Positions 13,735-27,176 of a stretch of DNA of 64,000 nt are shown here, piece after piece. The translations under genes and the position numbers were made by a program. The stretch is from Lycocorax pyrrhopterus obiensis (taxonomy: Eukaryota > Chordata > Aves > Passeriformes > Paradisaeidae). Location: contig JACSVZ010000006.1 in the NCBI GenBank assembly GCA_014706295.1, positions 28,619,629 to 28,683,628 of the forward strand, read 5' to 3'. The notes beneath the pieces are model-generated. The model searched no databases, was not told the DNA's origin, and saw only the letters and a program-made list of their open reading frames with translations. Every line of letters starts with the position of its first letter. Within the stretch, counting starts at the first letter, position 1.

Positions 13735-15994
13735 TCAGACAATCTTTTTTGTCACTTACAAATCTTACAGACATCTAATTTTTCTCATCTTTAAAATGTA
13801 AGTAATAATGACCATTAAAATGAATGTTTGGGGGCTTTCATGTGCCTAAAAAACCAATTCTGCAACTATTCTGATTGTCATGATAGACTTTTCTACACAT
13901 TGTGCATAAAAGTGTAGTATTTTGCAAGATTAACACACTAAAAAAGTTAATTAATCTTATTTTTGAATATACACTTTTTTTCTTACAATTACTAAGCTTT
14001 TCTACTCTAAATGATCTAGCATGCTTTGTATTTCTGTAGTTTGCATTCTGATATCAAAATGTTTTCCAGTAAGAAGTTCCATATCTTAGTTCAGTTGTTT
14101 ATAAGATTTTGATTGTTAGAGTCAGTGAATTAGAGTAGACACAGGTCCATGCATCACAAAATGATACTGCAATTTTTATCTTAATTAACAGGTATAAAAA
14201 TTGTGTATTCAAAGAATGGCCAATCGTAGCTGGTAAAGGATATGCTCTGTCTGAAAAATCCTTATTTTGTAAACTCTTTTTATGGGGCACTTAAAAGTTG
14301 GAGATGATTCAATACTGCCATTCATTTATCTAACATAAATTCCAAACAAGTTTGTTTTCTATAGATGATACATTTCCAATTCATGGGAAAAAAGAAATTG
14401 TTACTGATACAGAGCACAATACAGAGCTGTGGTAGGAACTTTGCCAATTACTTCAGTAAGTGAAGCCTCAAGATGAGGCAACCTGGCTCAAAATCTTCCT
14501 GTCTATGCTGTGTCCATTTCCTTTTTAAAGACACAGTTCTGTGTAGGCAAATATGGATAAGCATAAAAGGTAATAAAAATCTCCTCTTAAAACACAGGAT
14601 TTCTATCAAACTAATTGCTACATTTACTATGAAGAGAGCCCTTTTAAATTCCTTCCTTTTCCAGAAGTTCTAAAATTGTTCTTGTTTCAGGATTGCTTTA
14701 TTTATTTTGTTCTGAATTTTATTTTTGGTTTCTGAGCAAAGAAGTATCTCATCAATGTCTGTGTTCCCACGCTATTCCCATGAAAATCTCACTCAGGCTT
14801 GCAGACAGATGCACTGCAGATCCTGAGAGTATTAAGAGGGTTCTATTCTGTGGAGTGCTGAGCATTTCCTGTATTTCCCCAGGATCATGCCTTACTAGTA
14901 CAGTTTCTTCCTGAATTGTTCCAACTTTCCCAAACTTTGTGTGGCATATTACAAAAACGTAGTTCACAGTTTCTAAGTTTTCAAAACTTTCCAGAGGGAA
15001 ACAGCACACAAGAGTCCAAGTACACTTTTGGCTTTCATCCCAATACCAGTTCCCTGAGGAGAGTTTGAATTATTCTGTATTTTAGTTAAGAGGGACTATT
15101 GCACATATGAAGCATTTTCTGCCAATACACTTTTGACTGAATCTTATGTTCACACTCAACTCTTCTAGAACCAATTTTTCACAAGAATTCGAAAATATTC
15201 CTGACCAGTACAATAGTGCAAAAAAACTCTGGAAGGCTGCAAATCCCATTTCATCACATGAAAAGAAGAGGTGCTTTTTTAAAAAAACAGTTAGTCTGCT
15301 GACTGGCAGAGTAGATTTATGAAAAAATAGCTGTATTTCATATGAAAATATTTTGTGGAAAGATGTATATGAGTAAGATAAATATAAAATTTTGTATCCA
15401 CTCATCTTTAATCCCTAGTTTTGCACGTAAATTTAAATTACGGGCTGGCTTCAGGAAGGGTAGATATCTCTTTTAAAAAAAACCAACCTATTTATTTCTT
15501 GTGTCTTGGCAGCAAAGTAAGCAGCAATATGACTTAGGGAAAATAAACCAGCCAACCAACAAACAAAACAACAACACTGTACCAATCCTTGTATGAGTGC
15601 TTGTTTTTCATTGGAAAGAATAGGAGAATGCAACATCCTTGACCACCCATGTACTTTAGACCTTCAAACTCAGTGTTTGTGATCTGGACTCAGTTCAGGA
15701 AGGAATGGGCTCTGTATGCAGCAAGTTGCAAAACTTGCTGTGTCTCTCAAAACAGCAGTATAGAATGAAAGTTTTATTTATATTTGCCCGTTTTTTAAGT
15801 GAGGTAGTGATAGTCGTGATAAGCTAACCTACAGACAAATTAGATCAAGATTTTTCAGTCTGCCTTTCTAATGCCCATTTCTCCATTGTTTTGTATTTCT
15901 AGCCTAGTCAAAATTTGCACCACTCTGACCACTTTTCATAGTCAAATCCTACTCCCTAAAATCTGGGATTAGCATGGTTTAGAAAAGAGAGGAA

Positions 15995-16520
15995 CATCCA
16001 GATGTGAGAATCCAACAGGCTAGAGACTATTTAGAGAAACTGAATGTGTTCTAGCCTGTGAGACTAAAGGAAATCTACCCAGGCATGCTGAAAGAGATGC
16101 CTGATGTGATTGTGGGGCCACTAGCATCACTGGAAAACCAGGACAGCTGTGGGGTGTTCCTGATGACTGGGAAAGGCTTACACCTGTATTCAAAGGAGGA
16201 AAAAAGCAATGACTCTAAGCTTGTAAGCCCATCTCAGACCAGGAAAACATCATGGAGCAGACCTTGGAATCCATTACCAAAGACAATTGGGAGCAACCAA
16301 CGTCAATCAATTAAGAACAAATCATCCTTGACCAACCTGATTTGTCTTTCAAGATGTAATCACTGGCTACATGGACAAGAAGAGAGCAGATAATATAACA
16401 TACCTTAACTTTCATAAGATTTTCTACAGTGTCTCCCAAAGCAGTCTCATTTTAAAGGTGGAAGCATGAGCTGGAATAGCAGACAGTGAAATGGGTTGAA
16501 AACTGTCTGGACTAACATGA
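15995..16520 (+). mobile_element. CR1-like LINE fragment (RT region, 5' and 3' truncated)
   Basis: The plus strand shows a heavily mutated version of the CR1 coding stretch that runs into the reverse transcriptase domain. Matches to the family pattern include a segment ending in gctagagactatttag, a degraded GMLKEMPDVIVGPLASLEN-type stretch (about 16085-16140), the 'lys-pro-ile-ser...met-glu-gln' stretch (about 16230-16270), the TNLICL segment near 16340, and a tract resembling the 'fork' leading into RT motif A near 16400. An open frame of 111 codons at 16058-16393 is a remnant of this region, not a gene. No 3' tail is present. The copy is clearly older than the one at 5.8 kb. Confidence 0.8.
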
Positions 16521-17756
16521 TTCAAATTGCCAAGCCATTAAAACTGACATCTTTAGCTAAGGTATCTAGTTCAAAACCAGCTTATCTCTTAGAGTTTTTA
16601 GAATGAGGTGGAACTAATTCGTTCTAAGTTCCTAATGGAATCTGGATGCCCCTTTTAGATGCAGGACAAAATGGCTGAGAAGATAATGCCAAACACTGCT
16701 GAACACAGAAGAGCAGTTCTTCACTTAGTCTGAGGAAAAGATAAAATTCTGTGAAAACTAGAATCAATGAGATTTCAGGGAGTTCCCCAAAAAGCAGAGG
16801 AGGGGAACTTTTGGAAGCTGATACAGCTCATGCTATTTGCACTGGGTCCTATGAAGTGTAAGAATTTCTTGTGAAGACATCAAAGAAATGCATACATTCA
16901 AGCCTGAAATCCAAGCAGGAAAAAGATTTTGTCTCAAAATATACCCTTACAGTCGCTGCAGATGTGACAGATTGTCTTGAAGTATTTTCCATGGACATCA
17001 AGAAAACAAATAATGGCAGCAGAAGGAGATGGTGTTGCCGTAAGTAGTAAAAAGAAATTTCTGTGGGTTTCCAAGTGGTCTGAGGAAACTTAATTTATGT
17101 TTGTGAGAATGTGACGGTATTTACAAGTGTACATAGCTTCAAAGCTACATTCGAACAGGACTAAACAATCCAAACTTTCAGCTTAATAAACGCCACACAA
17201 AATACTGTATATTTCAGCACTTGCTCTCCTCATTGGTACGTGCGTTATGAAACCTGAATATTCCTAACAGAGCAGTCCTGAAATACTGCCACTAGAAGTA
17301 TCTAGTTCTGGAGAAAACCATAATGTTCGTATATACATAGAAACAACCCTAGCATACAAACAAATACATTGCAGCAAGTTTCCTGATTTTTTTTTTCTCC
17401 TATGCTGAAAATTCCATTGTTAAGTTATTAGGAAGTCGAGACTAAGGAAAATATGTCACCAAAGATTGATTTACTGTTTCATTACTAGAGAGGCACTTCA
17501 GGATAGCCTCCATCTTCATCAACTCTCTTCTCTCATATACAGCTATAGAAAAGCTGCTGCAGCTACAGATTTCTGGCTTTCATTAAAAATCAAAATGTTC
17601 TGAAAGCAGTTAGATACTGTTCAGACCATCATTGATTAAAAAGTATTGAAAGTGCTGAAAATTATTACTTCCTGATATTCCTATTTCTTTTGCAAGTTAA
17701 CATATTCACGTATTATAAAATTTAAAGGATTTCAATAATGTGGTTAGTTTTTCTCC

Positions 17757-17829
17757 TAGTCCGTCCGTCCGTCCTTCCTTCCTTCCTTCCTTCCTTCCTT
17801 CCTTCCTTCCTTCCTTCCTTCCTTCCTTC
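17757..17829. repeat. Compound tetranucleotide microsatellite (CCGT)3-(CCTT)n
   Basis: About three units of ccgt run directly into roughly fourteen uninterrupted units of cctt, then into ttctttttc. The pyrimidine-only part is a long homopyrimidine strand with mirror symmetry. A perfect array of this length is likely to vary between individuals. Confidence 0.97.
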
Positions 17830-19479
17830 TTTTTCACAAAAATTGCATGAAACAAAGTAGAAGACAGCAGCCAGTCTATGTCTTACAGGCAGTTATCCAC
17901 CACGCATTTCAAAGAAGTACTCTTCAGGAGACTAAAATATTCAGGAGAGATTCAGGTTGTACGTCATAAGTACTTGGCAGTAAGTTAATTTAGTAAATTA
18001 ATTTAAATAAGCCAGATAGAAAAAAGAAATAAAATTTTTTGTAGGACATTATGATGAAGGGAAAGAAAAATAAATCAGTACTTCTAGTAGTTGTGAAGAG
18101 AGTCCTCTTGAAGATTTGTTTAATAATGAGATTGGATGCTGAAGAGAATCTTCATACCATCCCTGGCTTCTCTGGTCTGTATCTCACTTCTTGTGATTTG
18201 TGATGAATGCTTTAGAGAAAACTATAGCAAGCCTTTTGTCCTTTGAAAACCCCTGACTAGCAAGGGATAATCATTCTTTTCCAAAGCCTAGAGGTGATGA
18301 AATTAAGTGTGAGCTTTTATTTTAGTTCTTATTTTCCTGAAAAACTAAAGCAAGGAAGTTGCCGACATACTGATTCACGAACAAATCTTGATCTTTTCAT
18401 AACGTAAGAAAGAAATTACTGTGGATGGGAATTGTTGGAACAAGAGAGACTTCTGAAACCATGTCACATCTTTCCAAGGACGTGGAAAGATGGATCTAAT
18501 CTTGTTTCCTAGGAGGTAACCTAATTTGTTTTAAAGACTTGAGATGATTCCAATCTGCAACTTTCTCTTGTAAATGGTGTAAAAATTAACTATCCTTTTG
18601 CCATTAAAGTAATACAAAGTTGAACTTTTAATTTCATTCTTTTGCAAATGAATCAATCTTCTGATGCCTTTGCTGGCAATACTTAAAAGCCAGTCACTCT
18701 TAGATATCCTTTCCACATTCATAGTTATCAAACCACTTACTGTACTTTGGGCTAATTCCCAAGTGCTTGCCAGAATGAAAGATATGATATACTATAAAGG
18801 TATTTACTTCTGAAGTGATAAAATTGACCTCAATTCCATCTGTGAGTATTTATTTAATTTGAATTACCTGTGGGTAAATGAACTTTTCCAGGAGTAATCA
18901 CTGATCATGATCCCATGTAAAACCCTGAGCACAGGTCTGCCACAGTAATTTTGTTAATTAAACTTAAGAGAAATGAGTGGGAAGATTTCCTTGACTTTGG
19001 CAAGCACTGAATCATTTCCTAGATCACTGAAGACTATCTTCCCTGGCTTTTTCTGACTTCAAATGCTACAGAAATTGATGTTTCTTTTGTCAATTCAATC
19101 TCACTTTCATCAGATGCTTTATTTGCCCTGTCAGTTTTACAAGCCGCTACTGAAATAAAGTTTGAGAACCAACTTTGGTGCCTGGGAACAAATTGAATAT
19201 ACCCCTTCAAAGAAGGGTCATGACATGTCTGTGTCATGTTGTACCTCATGTGGGAAGGAAGTGAACTGTTGAGCTGCCTCATGCTCAGAAAGCCTTCTGT
19301 CACCTAAGTCACAAATCCAACAAGACAAAGTCCATTTCCTACAGCCAGCTATAGAAAGGAGTCACAAAACAATTAATTAGCCTTTATAGTGCTTAGTTAA
19401 AGGAGCCAGGTTAAAAGCAATCTGGAACCTCTTTTTAAAATGCCTAGTAACATAATACAGCTTCTGATACCAAAACTAC

Positions 19480-19786
19480 CTGAAAGGAGGCTGTAGCAAG
19501 GTGTGGATCAGCCTCTTCTCCCAAATAACAAGCAATGAAATGGGTGGAAATGGCCTCAGGTTGCACCAAGGGAGGTTTAGATTGAATATTAGGAAAAAAT
19601 TTCCACACTGAAAGTGTGGTCAAGCATTGGAACAGGATGCTCAGGGAAGTGGTGGAGTTACCACTCCTGTAGATGTTCAAAAAACATACAGATGTAGTGT
19701 TTGGGGACGTGGTTTAGTGGGGGAACTCGGATGTTAGGTTCACGGCTGAATCTTAGATGATCAGCCTTAATGATTCTATTATTCCA
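19480..19786 (+). mobile_element. CR1 LINE 3' end (plus orientation)
   Basis: The fragment begins with the end of the CR1 open reading frame (tgaaaggaggctgtagcaag, the usual 'leu-arg-arg' coding tail) and continues through the characteristic 3' region with aggtttagattgaatattag, gcattggaacaggatgctc and tggtttagtggg. It ends in the CR1 terminal motif variant tgattctattattcc. A short deletion near 19750-19770 removes part of the usual terminal text. The 'tggtttagtggg' signature suggests a different CR1 subfamily from the 5.8 kb copy (inference). Confidence 0.93.
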
Positions 19787-22700
19787 CTTGAAAGTAATTT
19801 TCTCAAAGTAATTTAAGATCTTATTACATGGAATTATTTTCTATGTGTTATACAAACTTTGATATGAACAACTTACCTATTACCCATAAATGAAATTACC
19901 AAAATCTTTTAAAATTACTTTAGTCCAAAATAAAATAGGCAGTGGAGCAGGAATCCTACAATGAAATGTCTCTCATTTGGATTAATTCCTCCTGCAGGTG
20001 AGGAACACAGCTGTCTAGCACAGTGGGATCAGTATGGTTTTAATGAACAGCTGATGGGGCCAAGACTTGGGAGAGTCACAGGCAGAACTGGTAAAATTTT
20101 CCTCAAGTACAGCCTTTTAGTGGAAGGACAGCTGCACTAGTTGGGAAAAACTTTTTTAGCTGAGGGAGAGTCAGTTCCAGAGTATCTAGAAACTGACAGA
20201 GCAGATGTGTTTGTTGAAAAGGTGGAAGTGAAATGCCTGGTAAGCACCAGAGCTCCCAGTGCTGGACATTACAGCTGAGCTGCACTGATGCTTGCAAGAG
20301 TGGGAACTTCGTACACGCACATCACAGCCCATGAGACAAAAACAGAGTAACAGCGTAATTACTGCTTTGGTTCTAGCTGTTAGAATTCAGTGAAAACAGT
20401 AAAGAGAGATTTAATAGCTCATACAGCTTCTGTGGGAACTTCAGATAACCACACAGACCTCAACAGGAATTAAGAAAGGATTTCCCGTGCATTTTATGGA
20501 AGTTGCATATTCCGTGTGGATTCACATAGAAAGGTGATTTACTGGTTGGAAGAACTGAGTCAATTTCTCGTTTTGAAAGGTGGTATTGATGGTGTTTTTG
20601 GGGTAAAATTTGCTACTAATAGTGTAAGATCACCAGACAGCAGGAAATGCAAAGTTGTGCCTTTTTTTCAAGTAAATCTTAAAGACTATCTGCTAGAAAA
20701 GGACAATGATGTGTGGAAGAAGATGAAGGAATAATTTATTCACATAGATTAATGATAAAATCTGCTCTTTAATAGCCAGGAGAGAGAATCTTTAAGAAAC
20801 CCATCCAAACTAGGAAAGATTATGTGCAGACTTTTTTTTTCTTTTTTAATAAATTCTTCAATCTATTCTGTATTAATAAAAATAGTCTTGCATTTAAACT
20901 TTCTACTTAATTCTTCATATACACTTTCCCATCATACTTACATATGACATGTTTCTCAAATTATACTTTTGCATATAATTTATTTATGCCTTTTCCATAA
21001 CATTAAATATAAATTATTCATTGTATGTCCTGTCTAAAATGGTTTTGATTTTCATTTATAGACATAGTTGACACTCACAAATCTCAGATGGAAATTATCA
21101 GTCATCATCTTCATATTTCACCTAACACAGTCCAAATCAGTACCTTCATTGCTATTCTTTTATTACCTGCTTCTGATCTTAACTCTGACAGACTGTGACC
21201 ATGCTGATTTGATTCTTTCTCACAGCATGCCTTCTTTTTTGGATCAAAAACATACTCACAGATGCATTGTTCACTGGCTTATCATGTCAAATACAGCCAA
21301 TCATTGCATCCAGCAATTATTTCCCCAAAGACTCTTAAGTGTCCCTTCCCATGTCAAACGCTGCCCCTAGCCCATTGTTAGTTGAAGACAAGATAATGAG
21401 AGAACATTTTTAAGAGTGTTTTACTCATTAATAATTCTGTGATTTTTTTTTGTCCATCTCCTAGTGTGAACTGCCTTACGTTGGTCTTTAGACTGAAATC
21501 TTCCTGAAGACTGTTACTGAAATTAAACAGCATACTTGCAGCAATTGAAAAAATAAGAATAGTGGTGATATTGGTAGCCTGGTAGTACTTTTGCTTTAGT
21601 TCTCATCAAGATCAGACATGCTCACACTTCACAAACCTATTTTAAGTAGTGACAACATTATTTGTAATACTGAAGCACTCAAAAGCCACAGACTTGGACC
21701 ACAACCTCATTGTGAAAGATCCTGTACAAACAGGGCAGAAGAATTACCCATACACCAGAAGGAAAGTAACCAGCATAAAGCAACAATCCTCATGTAGACT
21801 GATGTGGGAGTACAAGGAAAATGATCATTTGTGTCGTATAAGTAGCATTCTAAGTATTCTGGGAACACTGGGATCTTGACTGATATCAAATGTTTTCAGA
21901 TACCCCAGCAAAAGGGTACAGTACTGAAAGCACTTGGAACAGTCAATGAGACAGCTTTGCTGATGTGTGTGGGGATGATCCTTGTGAGGAAGAGTATGAA
22001 AGATTAAAGCCTCCTGTGTTTTGGCTTTTCTCACAATTGTGAATCTTACCCTATAAGTATTTTTTTCTGAAGCATCTAGGCTCTCATAATCCTGAACCTT
22101 ACAAAATACAGAGTATTTTTGATATAGAAAATTTTGGTGTTTTTTTCTTCATGAACTGTTTCATCTTTTAATTCCTAGTGAAACATGAACTGGTGTTATC
22201 CTTCCCTTTTCCTCATTTCCACTTTCCTCTCAAAGAGGATCATCCATTTCCCAAATAGCCCCTCCAGCACACTGCTGCTCCAGGGGTCAATATACCCTTA
22301 TGCCTCTTTTCTCTTTTTCTGCTTTCATATATAAAAGGATTATGAGAAACACTGGCAATTCTGGAGCTTTTGAAGAATTCTCAAAACCTTTTTATGCAAT
22401 TTATGTTCTTCATGCACTATACTGACATGCCTTTATCTTGCAGGAATGAGATATTTTCTAAAGTTCTATCACTGTCATAAAGATTATATTTGTAAAAATT
22501 TGTGAACTGTCCAAATGTATACTACAGCTCATAAAAATATGCATTAAAGATTTTACTATATCATGAATGGCATCATTGCTATATTAACTAATACTTGTTA
22601 CTAGCTACTACTCGGTATCTTGTTACAGACCTCAAGACAGAAGCATGTTTTTTGTCAGTGGATGCTTACATGCTGAATTTTTTGCAAGATTAGAGTGTGA

Positions 22701-23079
22701 AATGCCCGTTGTTTCTCTACAATCTTTCACAGGATTATGCAGCAATGTAACATACTCATTGTAATGCAGTTATCAAAGGTAATACTAATAGTCAAAGGAG
22801 ACTTAACAGGAAAAGGGCATTTCTCAACAATGTTATTACTATGACTTAACAAAAAATGATTTAAAACTTAAACTGTGTACGTATGTGCTTACATAAATAT
22901 CAATCAATGACAAAACACAGTACCAAAAGCATACAAGGTGTGTTAACTGGAAGCAATCTTTTGCCTACATTGTGGTTAACTCCACTGACACCATTTGCAA
23001 GAGATTAAGGAAGTTTAGAATTAGAAAACACACGTGTTATAGAAGGATGGTAGTCCAAAAAAGCATTCTGACAGACAGA

Positions 23080-23220
23080 CACCGATGAAACGCTGCCTTG
23101 GAATTCGTGTATCCCGGCTTTCACTCCACCCTACCGGTAGCCTGGGCAGGAGCAGCGGGAGATCTGACGGGGCTCACGTTCTGCAGGGCCCTGCAGCAGA
23201 ACCACTGATGACCCCGAGTG
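23080..23220. other. CpG-rich, GC-rich patch in an AT-rich intron
   Basis: About nine CpG dinucleotides fall within 140 bp, while the flanks are almost free of CpG. The patch includes the 16-bp perfect palindrome at 23181-23196. It is too short for a conventional CpG island, has no TATA box or open frame worth calling, and matches no repeat I recognise. It could be a conserved regulatory element or a remnant of a GC-rich transposon; the sequence alone does not decide. Confidence 0.5.
23181..23196. repeat. 16-bp perfect palindrome
   Basis: ctgcagggccctgcag is its own reverse complement. With the flanking gtt and cagaac it extends to an imperfect palindrome of about 25 bp, offset by one cag triplet. 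It sits inside the CpG-rich patch. Confidence 0.95.
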
Positions 23221-23491
23221 ATTAAGGGTCAACAAACTTTAGCCTGAAGCAACTGTTCTATGAACTTTGGCACATTCTGAGTTGGCTCCTGCTGGTTTGT
23301 TGCCTTTGGCTCTTATCTTGCAGTTTAGCAAGGATTGTGAAATTCTGAATAAAGTTACAAGACATATCGGTTCTGTCTCAGTGACTCAAGGTCTTGCTCT
23401 TCAAATGTTCTTGGTCTTCAAAATTCCTTTGGCAAATAATCTCATCTATCAGCTAAATATTTTCCAATAGGTGTGTCAAAGGACCCATCAG

Positions 23492-23525
23492 AAAAAAAAA
23501 AGAAAAAAAAAAAAAAGAAAAAAAT
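23492..23525. repeat. A-rich tract
   Basis: A run of A is interrupted by single G residues. No SINE or CR1 body precedes it, so it is treated as simple low-complexity sequence and not as a retroposon tail. Confidence 0.9.
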
Positions 23526-25741
23526 TGTATAAATAAATGTAAAAAGTAATAAATATCATGTGGGACAGGGAAACATTATCAGAGATTCTCTGTGGTAGCA
23601 CTTTGGAAAAACTACCTGCATTCTACATATGCACAAACTTCAGCCCATAACTAAAAAAACCTGTTTTGAGTTCAGTACTGTTTGTTGTGTTCACATGGAT
23701 GAAGGGAAAAACTACTTCAGAAAAGTGCAAATATCTTTGGAACATGAAAAGAAAAAGACGAAAAGAGCAACATACTTTTGGAGGTACTTATAAACCTAAC
23801 CCCACTGACTCCTAAATGTTTATGTTGCTTACAGAAGAAAAATTTTAACATAAAGTTAACTAGACTTCTGAAAATTATGTTATGATTTCAAGGCAGAACT
23901 TAGGCCATTGGCAGAAATTATAAATTCTTCCTTATTAAAAGTGCAAGGAAGACAACATATAAATCCCCAGACTCCTTTATTTCTTGGCAATATTTGACAA
24001 TCACATGTCTTCCTGAAGTGCAGAGTGGCTTCTAGGTAGATATGTTCTCTGAATTAGAAAAAAAAAACAACCTTAAATGTCTATCTTTTCTTAATATAGA
24101 ATCCATATGCTCTGATTTTCCCCTGTAATGTCTGTATTTCCAAGACATTATCCACAGGATGTGCTAAACTACGTGAGAAACCTGTTAAAGATTATTTCCT
24201 TTTCTAAGAACACAGAGGTTTTAAAACACCGTGACATCCCTAAGCATATTGAAACATCACTCAGTGCTGGCAACAGCAAAACTAGATCTTTCTTGAATTG
24301 CTTTTGTGTTGGCAAAGCAGCAAAAGAAGAATTAGACAAATTGTATGTGACTGTCTAACAAAGCTCCATAAAGAGCCAACACAGTTCTGTTTTAATGGTT
24401 CAAAATCTGGATATGAAATTGGCTCTATCACTCTCTGTCACGTTTTTTGCTATCTGCCTTAAAACTATCACCCCATGGATTCTCCAATCAGATACTGGGT
24501 TGTTGAATTTAATAGCAGTGATTTCAGAATTTTAAATATTAAACACTTTAAAATATTGCTATTTGAAAGTTCCATCAGGCTTCCAAGGACACTTACCTCA
24601 GTCAATCTTTTGAGGTGTTTTGAAACACATCACATTTCAATTTAATCAGTATATTTAATCCCACATAATCTTTCATTTACTCATTGATATTCGTAAGGTA
24701 TGCTGCAGACTCCCAGGGCTATAACAGTGCAATTAAAATATGCTGGACTAAGAGTGATGGCTTTGTAAAGAAAGTGCATTCTGAAGTATCACAGACTACT
24801 AAGTGATTAATTCCATCATCTATTCCTCTCCCTTCTATGAAATTAAACCCTACTTTGTTTTCACATTGCAGTCTTCAGACTCAGTGGCCTATAATTCCTC
24901 GCCAGATGCCTCCCATGTGCAGTTTTTTTGTCACCTATCAAACTGCTGTGGGATAATAAGCTTCCCAGTCCGGTGCCATTCATATACAGTATTGTCTTTT
25001 TAGAGGTGGAATCCAAAACTTCAGAATAACTTTGGAACGTGGAAGAATCTCCTATCTTTCCATCTCAAGCAGTACCCTGTTTGCTTTTCTGTATTCTTCA
25101 TGGCAACACTTTACTATTATTTTCTATGTAATGTGTGTAGTATTACTTAAAATACAACAATCACATTTCACTATTTATTGGGTGGTAGGATATGGGGAAT
25201 ATCAAATGCCATTATAGGTTGTTCAGATTTTACTTCTCTTTTAAAACAGGGATAGTACAAAAATATCATAAAGACAGTTCAGTAAGAGAAGGTAAATAGA
25301 AAAAAAAATCAGAGCACAAGCTATGTGTTAGGGAGTAAAAACAGACAAACTAAAAATTTTGCTAATCTCCATGTAACATAGAAAGGTTCTTCAGTTAGTT
25401 TGAAGAAAATAAAAAGTGGCAACACACTGGAATGTACAGTTTCTATTTATAGAAAGCACCACTAGCTAGAAGCCCATGCCATTCAATTAACAATTTACAA
25501 CACCTTCATTGTATAGTGCAGTGCAGAAAGTGGAAGGTTGTTTCATTTCTGCATTTCCAGACGCGTGTCATTTCCAACCCCATATTTAATAGTGTGTAAC
25601 TGCCTGAAGGGGAGAGATCAGAATGTGTGGCATGTCTCACTGAGAGGAATTTTGTGCATTAAAAAACCCCAAACCACGCTCTTTCAACTATTAAACAGAG
25701 AGCTAACCAAATTCCTTGCTTCCACCCTGGCTTTGAAGTCC

Positions 25742-25886
25742 AAAAAAAAAAAAAAGAAAAAGGAAAGACAAGAAAAGGAAAAAAGGAAAAGGGAAAGCAA
25801 GCAAGCAAGAAGGGAGAGACAGAAGAGAGACAGAGAGACAGAAAACGCAAGAGACAGGAAGAAGGAGAGCTCAGGAGGAAGAAAAT
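25742..25886. repeat. Long purine-rich (A/G) low-complexity tract
   Basis: About 145 bases of almost pure purine on the plus strand grade from poly(A) through aaagg/gaaaag units and gcaa triplicates to gagacaga repeats. Pyrimidines are mostly isolated C. Homopurine tracts of this kind can form triplex DNA (established), but mirror symmetry here is imperfect. The Lys/Arg/Glu-rich open frame crossing it (25538-26077) is a product of the composition. Confidence 0.92.
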
Positions 25887-27038
25887 TCCTTACAAGAGAG
25901 GTATATGTAAAGGACAAAAAGAGATGGTTTTCCATGATGTCACTCACAGCGTGTCTATGTCTGGAAAAGTACTTGAAAAGGCAGACAGGGATTTATTCCA
26001 TTTCAGTAATGCAAACTATTCATGCCACGTTTTCCAACCATGCTCCAGAAGTAAAGAATACTGTGTACAAGGCATAAAAGAAGATAATTATTTATACACT
26101 GCCAGCAAACTGATTCGACTGAGCTGATACTTTAGGAATTGTCATTTCCTCTTTGCTTTTCAGAATCCATTTTTTTTTCCCAATTTCCTCCTGGTTTACA
26201 GTGTGTTCCCACCCCCCACCCTGCTTCTTGCCTTTTTCTTCTTTCCTCTCTCACTCCCTTAAAGAAGCTGATGCAAGGTTTTTTCCTTCTTTCTTTATGT
26301 GCATACTCCTACTTTCCTGTGTTCTCCACCTACTGGCAGAAAGACTAAACTGTTGTCACTGTTTTTCTAACTCAGATTCTGTCTTCATTCCCTTGTTCTG
26401 TGCTCCTTTATTTGTCTTGGATGCAAGCCTGAAATTCTTTCTTAGATAAAACACAGGAAATTCTCACCAAAAGGCATATTTACATATTACATTGTTTCTT
26501 TCCCCTTTAATACAGCTTTTCTTTCTTGAGGTTTTGCATATTCTCTCTTCAGCTAAATACACATTATTCCCCTCACCCTCTCCTCCCCCCAACTCACACT
26601 TAAAATAACCACAACTGCAAGCAGAGACATGAATTTATGGAGTCTGAATTCAATACTAACAAGACTGATAGCATAAACAATTATTAGTGATGAACTTGTC
26701 CCCCGGGGGCACTGGTCTTCAGTCCATGGCTGGGAAAACATCGAACACCTATCTTTGCACTAGGTGCCAATATTCTACCTTGTTCAGCTCACAGGTAGAC
26801 TTGCTGTCCAGCTGTGCGTTAGAATAGAAGAAATTCAAATGCTTATAGGAATGAGCAAGACTGTGGCTGCACAACCATCCCAGTGATCTTACTGGGACTG
26901 ATGTGGTGAAAGACAGCCATGGAATATGTGGGAGGCAAATTGTACTTTGGAGCAGGGTGGGTACAATTTGGTGTAAGTAACTATAGTGACTTTAAGCAAG
27001 ATGCAGAACCAGAGTAAAAGTCAGAAAGGTGGAAAATG

Positions 27039-27176
27039 CAAAGAAAATATAAAGAATAGAAGAGAAAATGAAAAAAAAAAAAAGAAGAGAAAAAAAGAAA
27101 GAAGAAATAAAAAAACAAAAAAAGGAAAATGACAAAAATTAAAGAAAAAGAAAGAAGAAAGAGGAAAAAAGACAGT
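27039..27176. repeat. A-rich purine tract
   Basis: About 140 bases, mainly A with scattered G (aaagaaa, gaagaaa units), include a run of thirteen A near 27071. This is low-complexity intronic sequence of the same strand bias as the tract 1.3 kb earlier. Confidence 0.9.

Noticed and set aside
15082..15405. 107-codon minus-strand open frame
   Set aside because: It lacks recognisable motifs and has AT-driven composition; treated as chance.
16058..16393. 111-codon plus-strand open frame as a gene
   Set aside because: It is the decayed coding part of a CR1-like LINE.
25538..26077. 179-codon open frame on the plus strand
   Set aside because: Its middle is a Lys/Arg/Glu run encoded by the low-complexity purine tract, the ends show no family similarity, and no splice or promoter context supports it.
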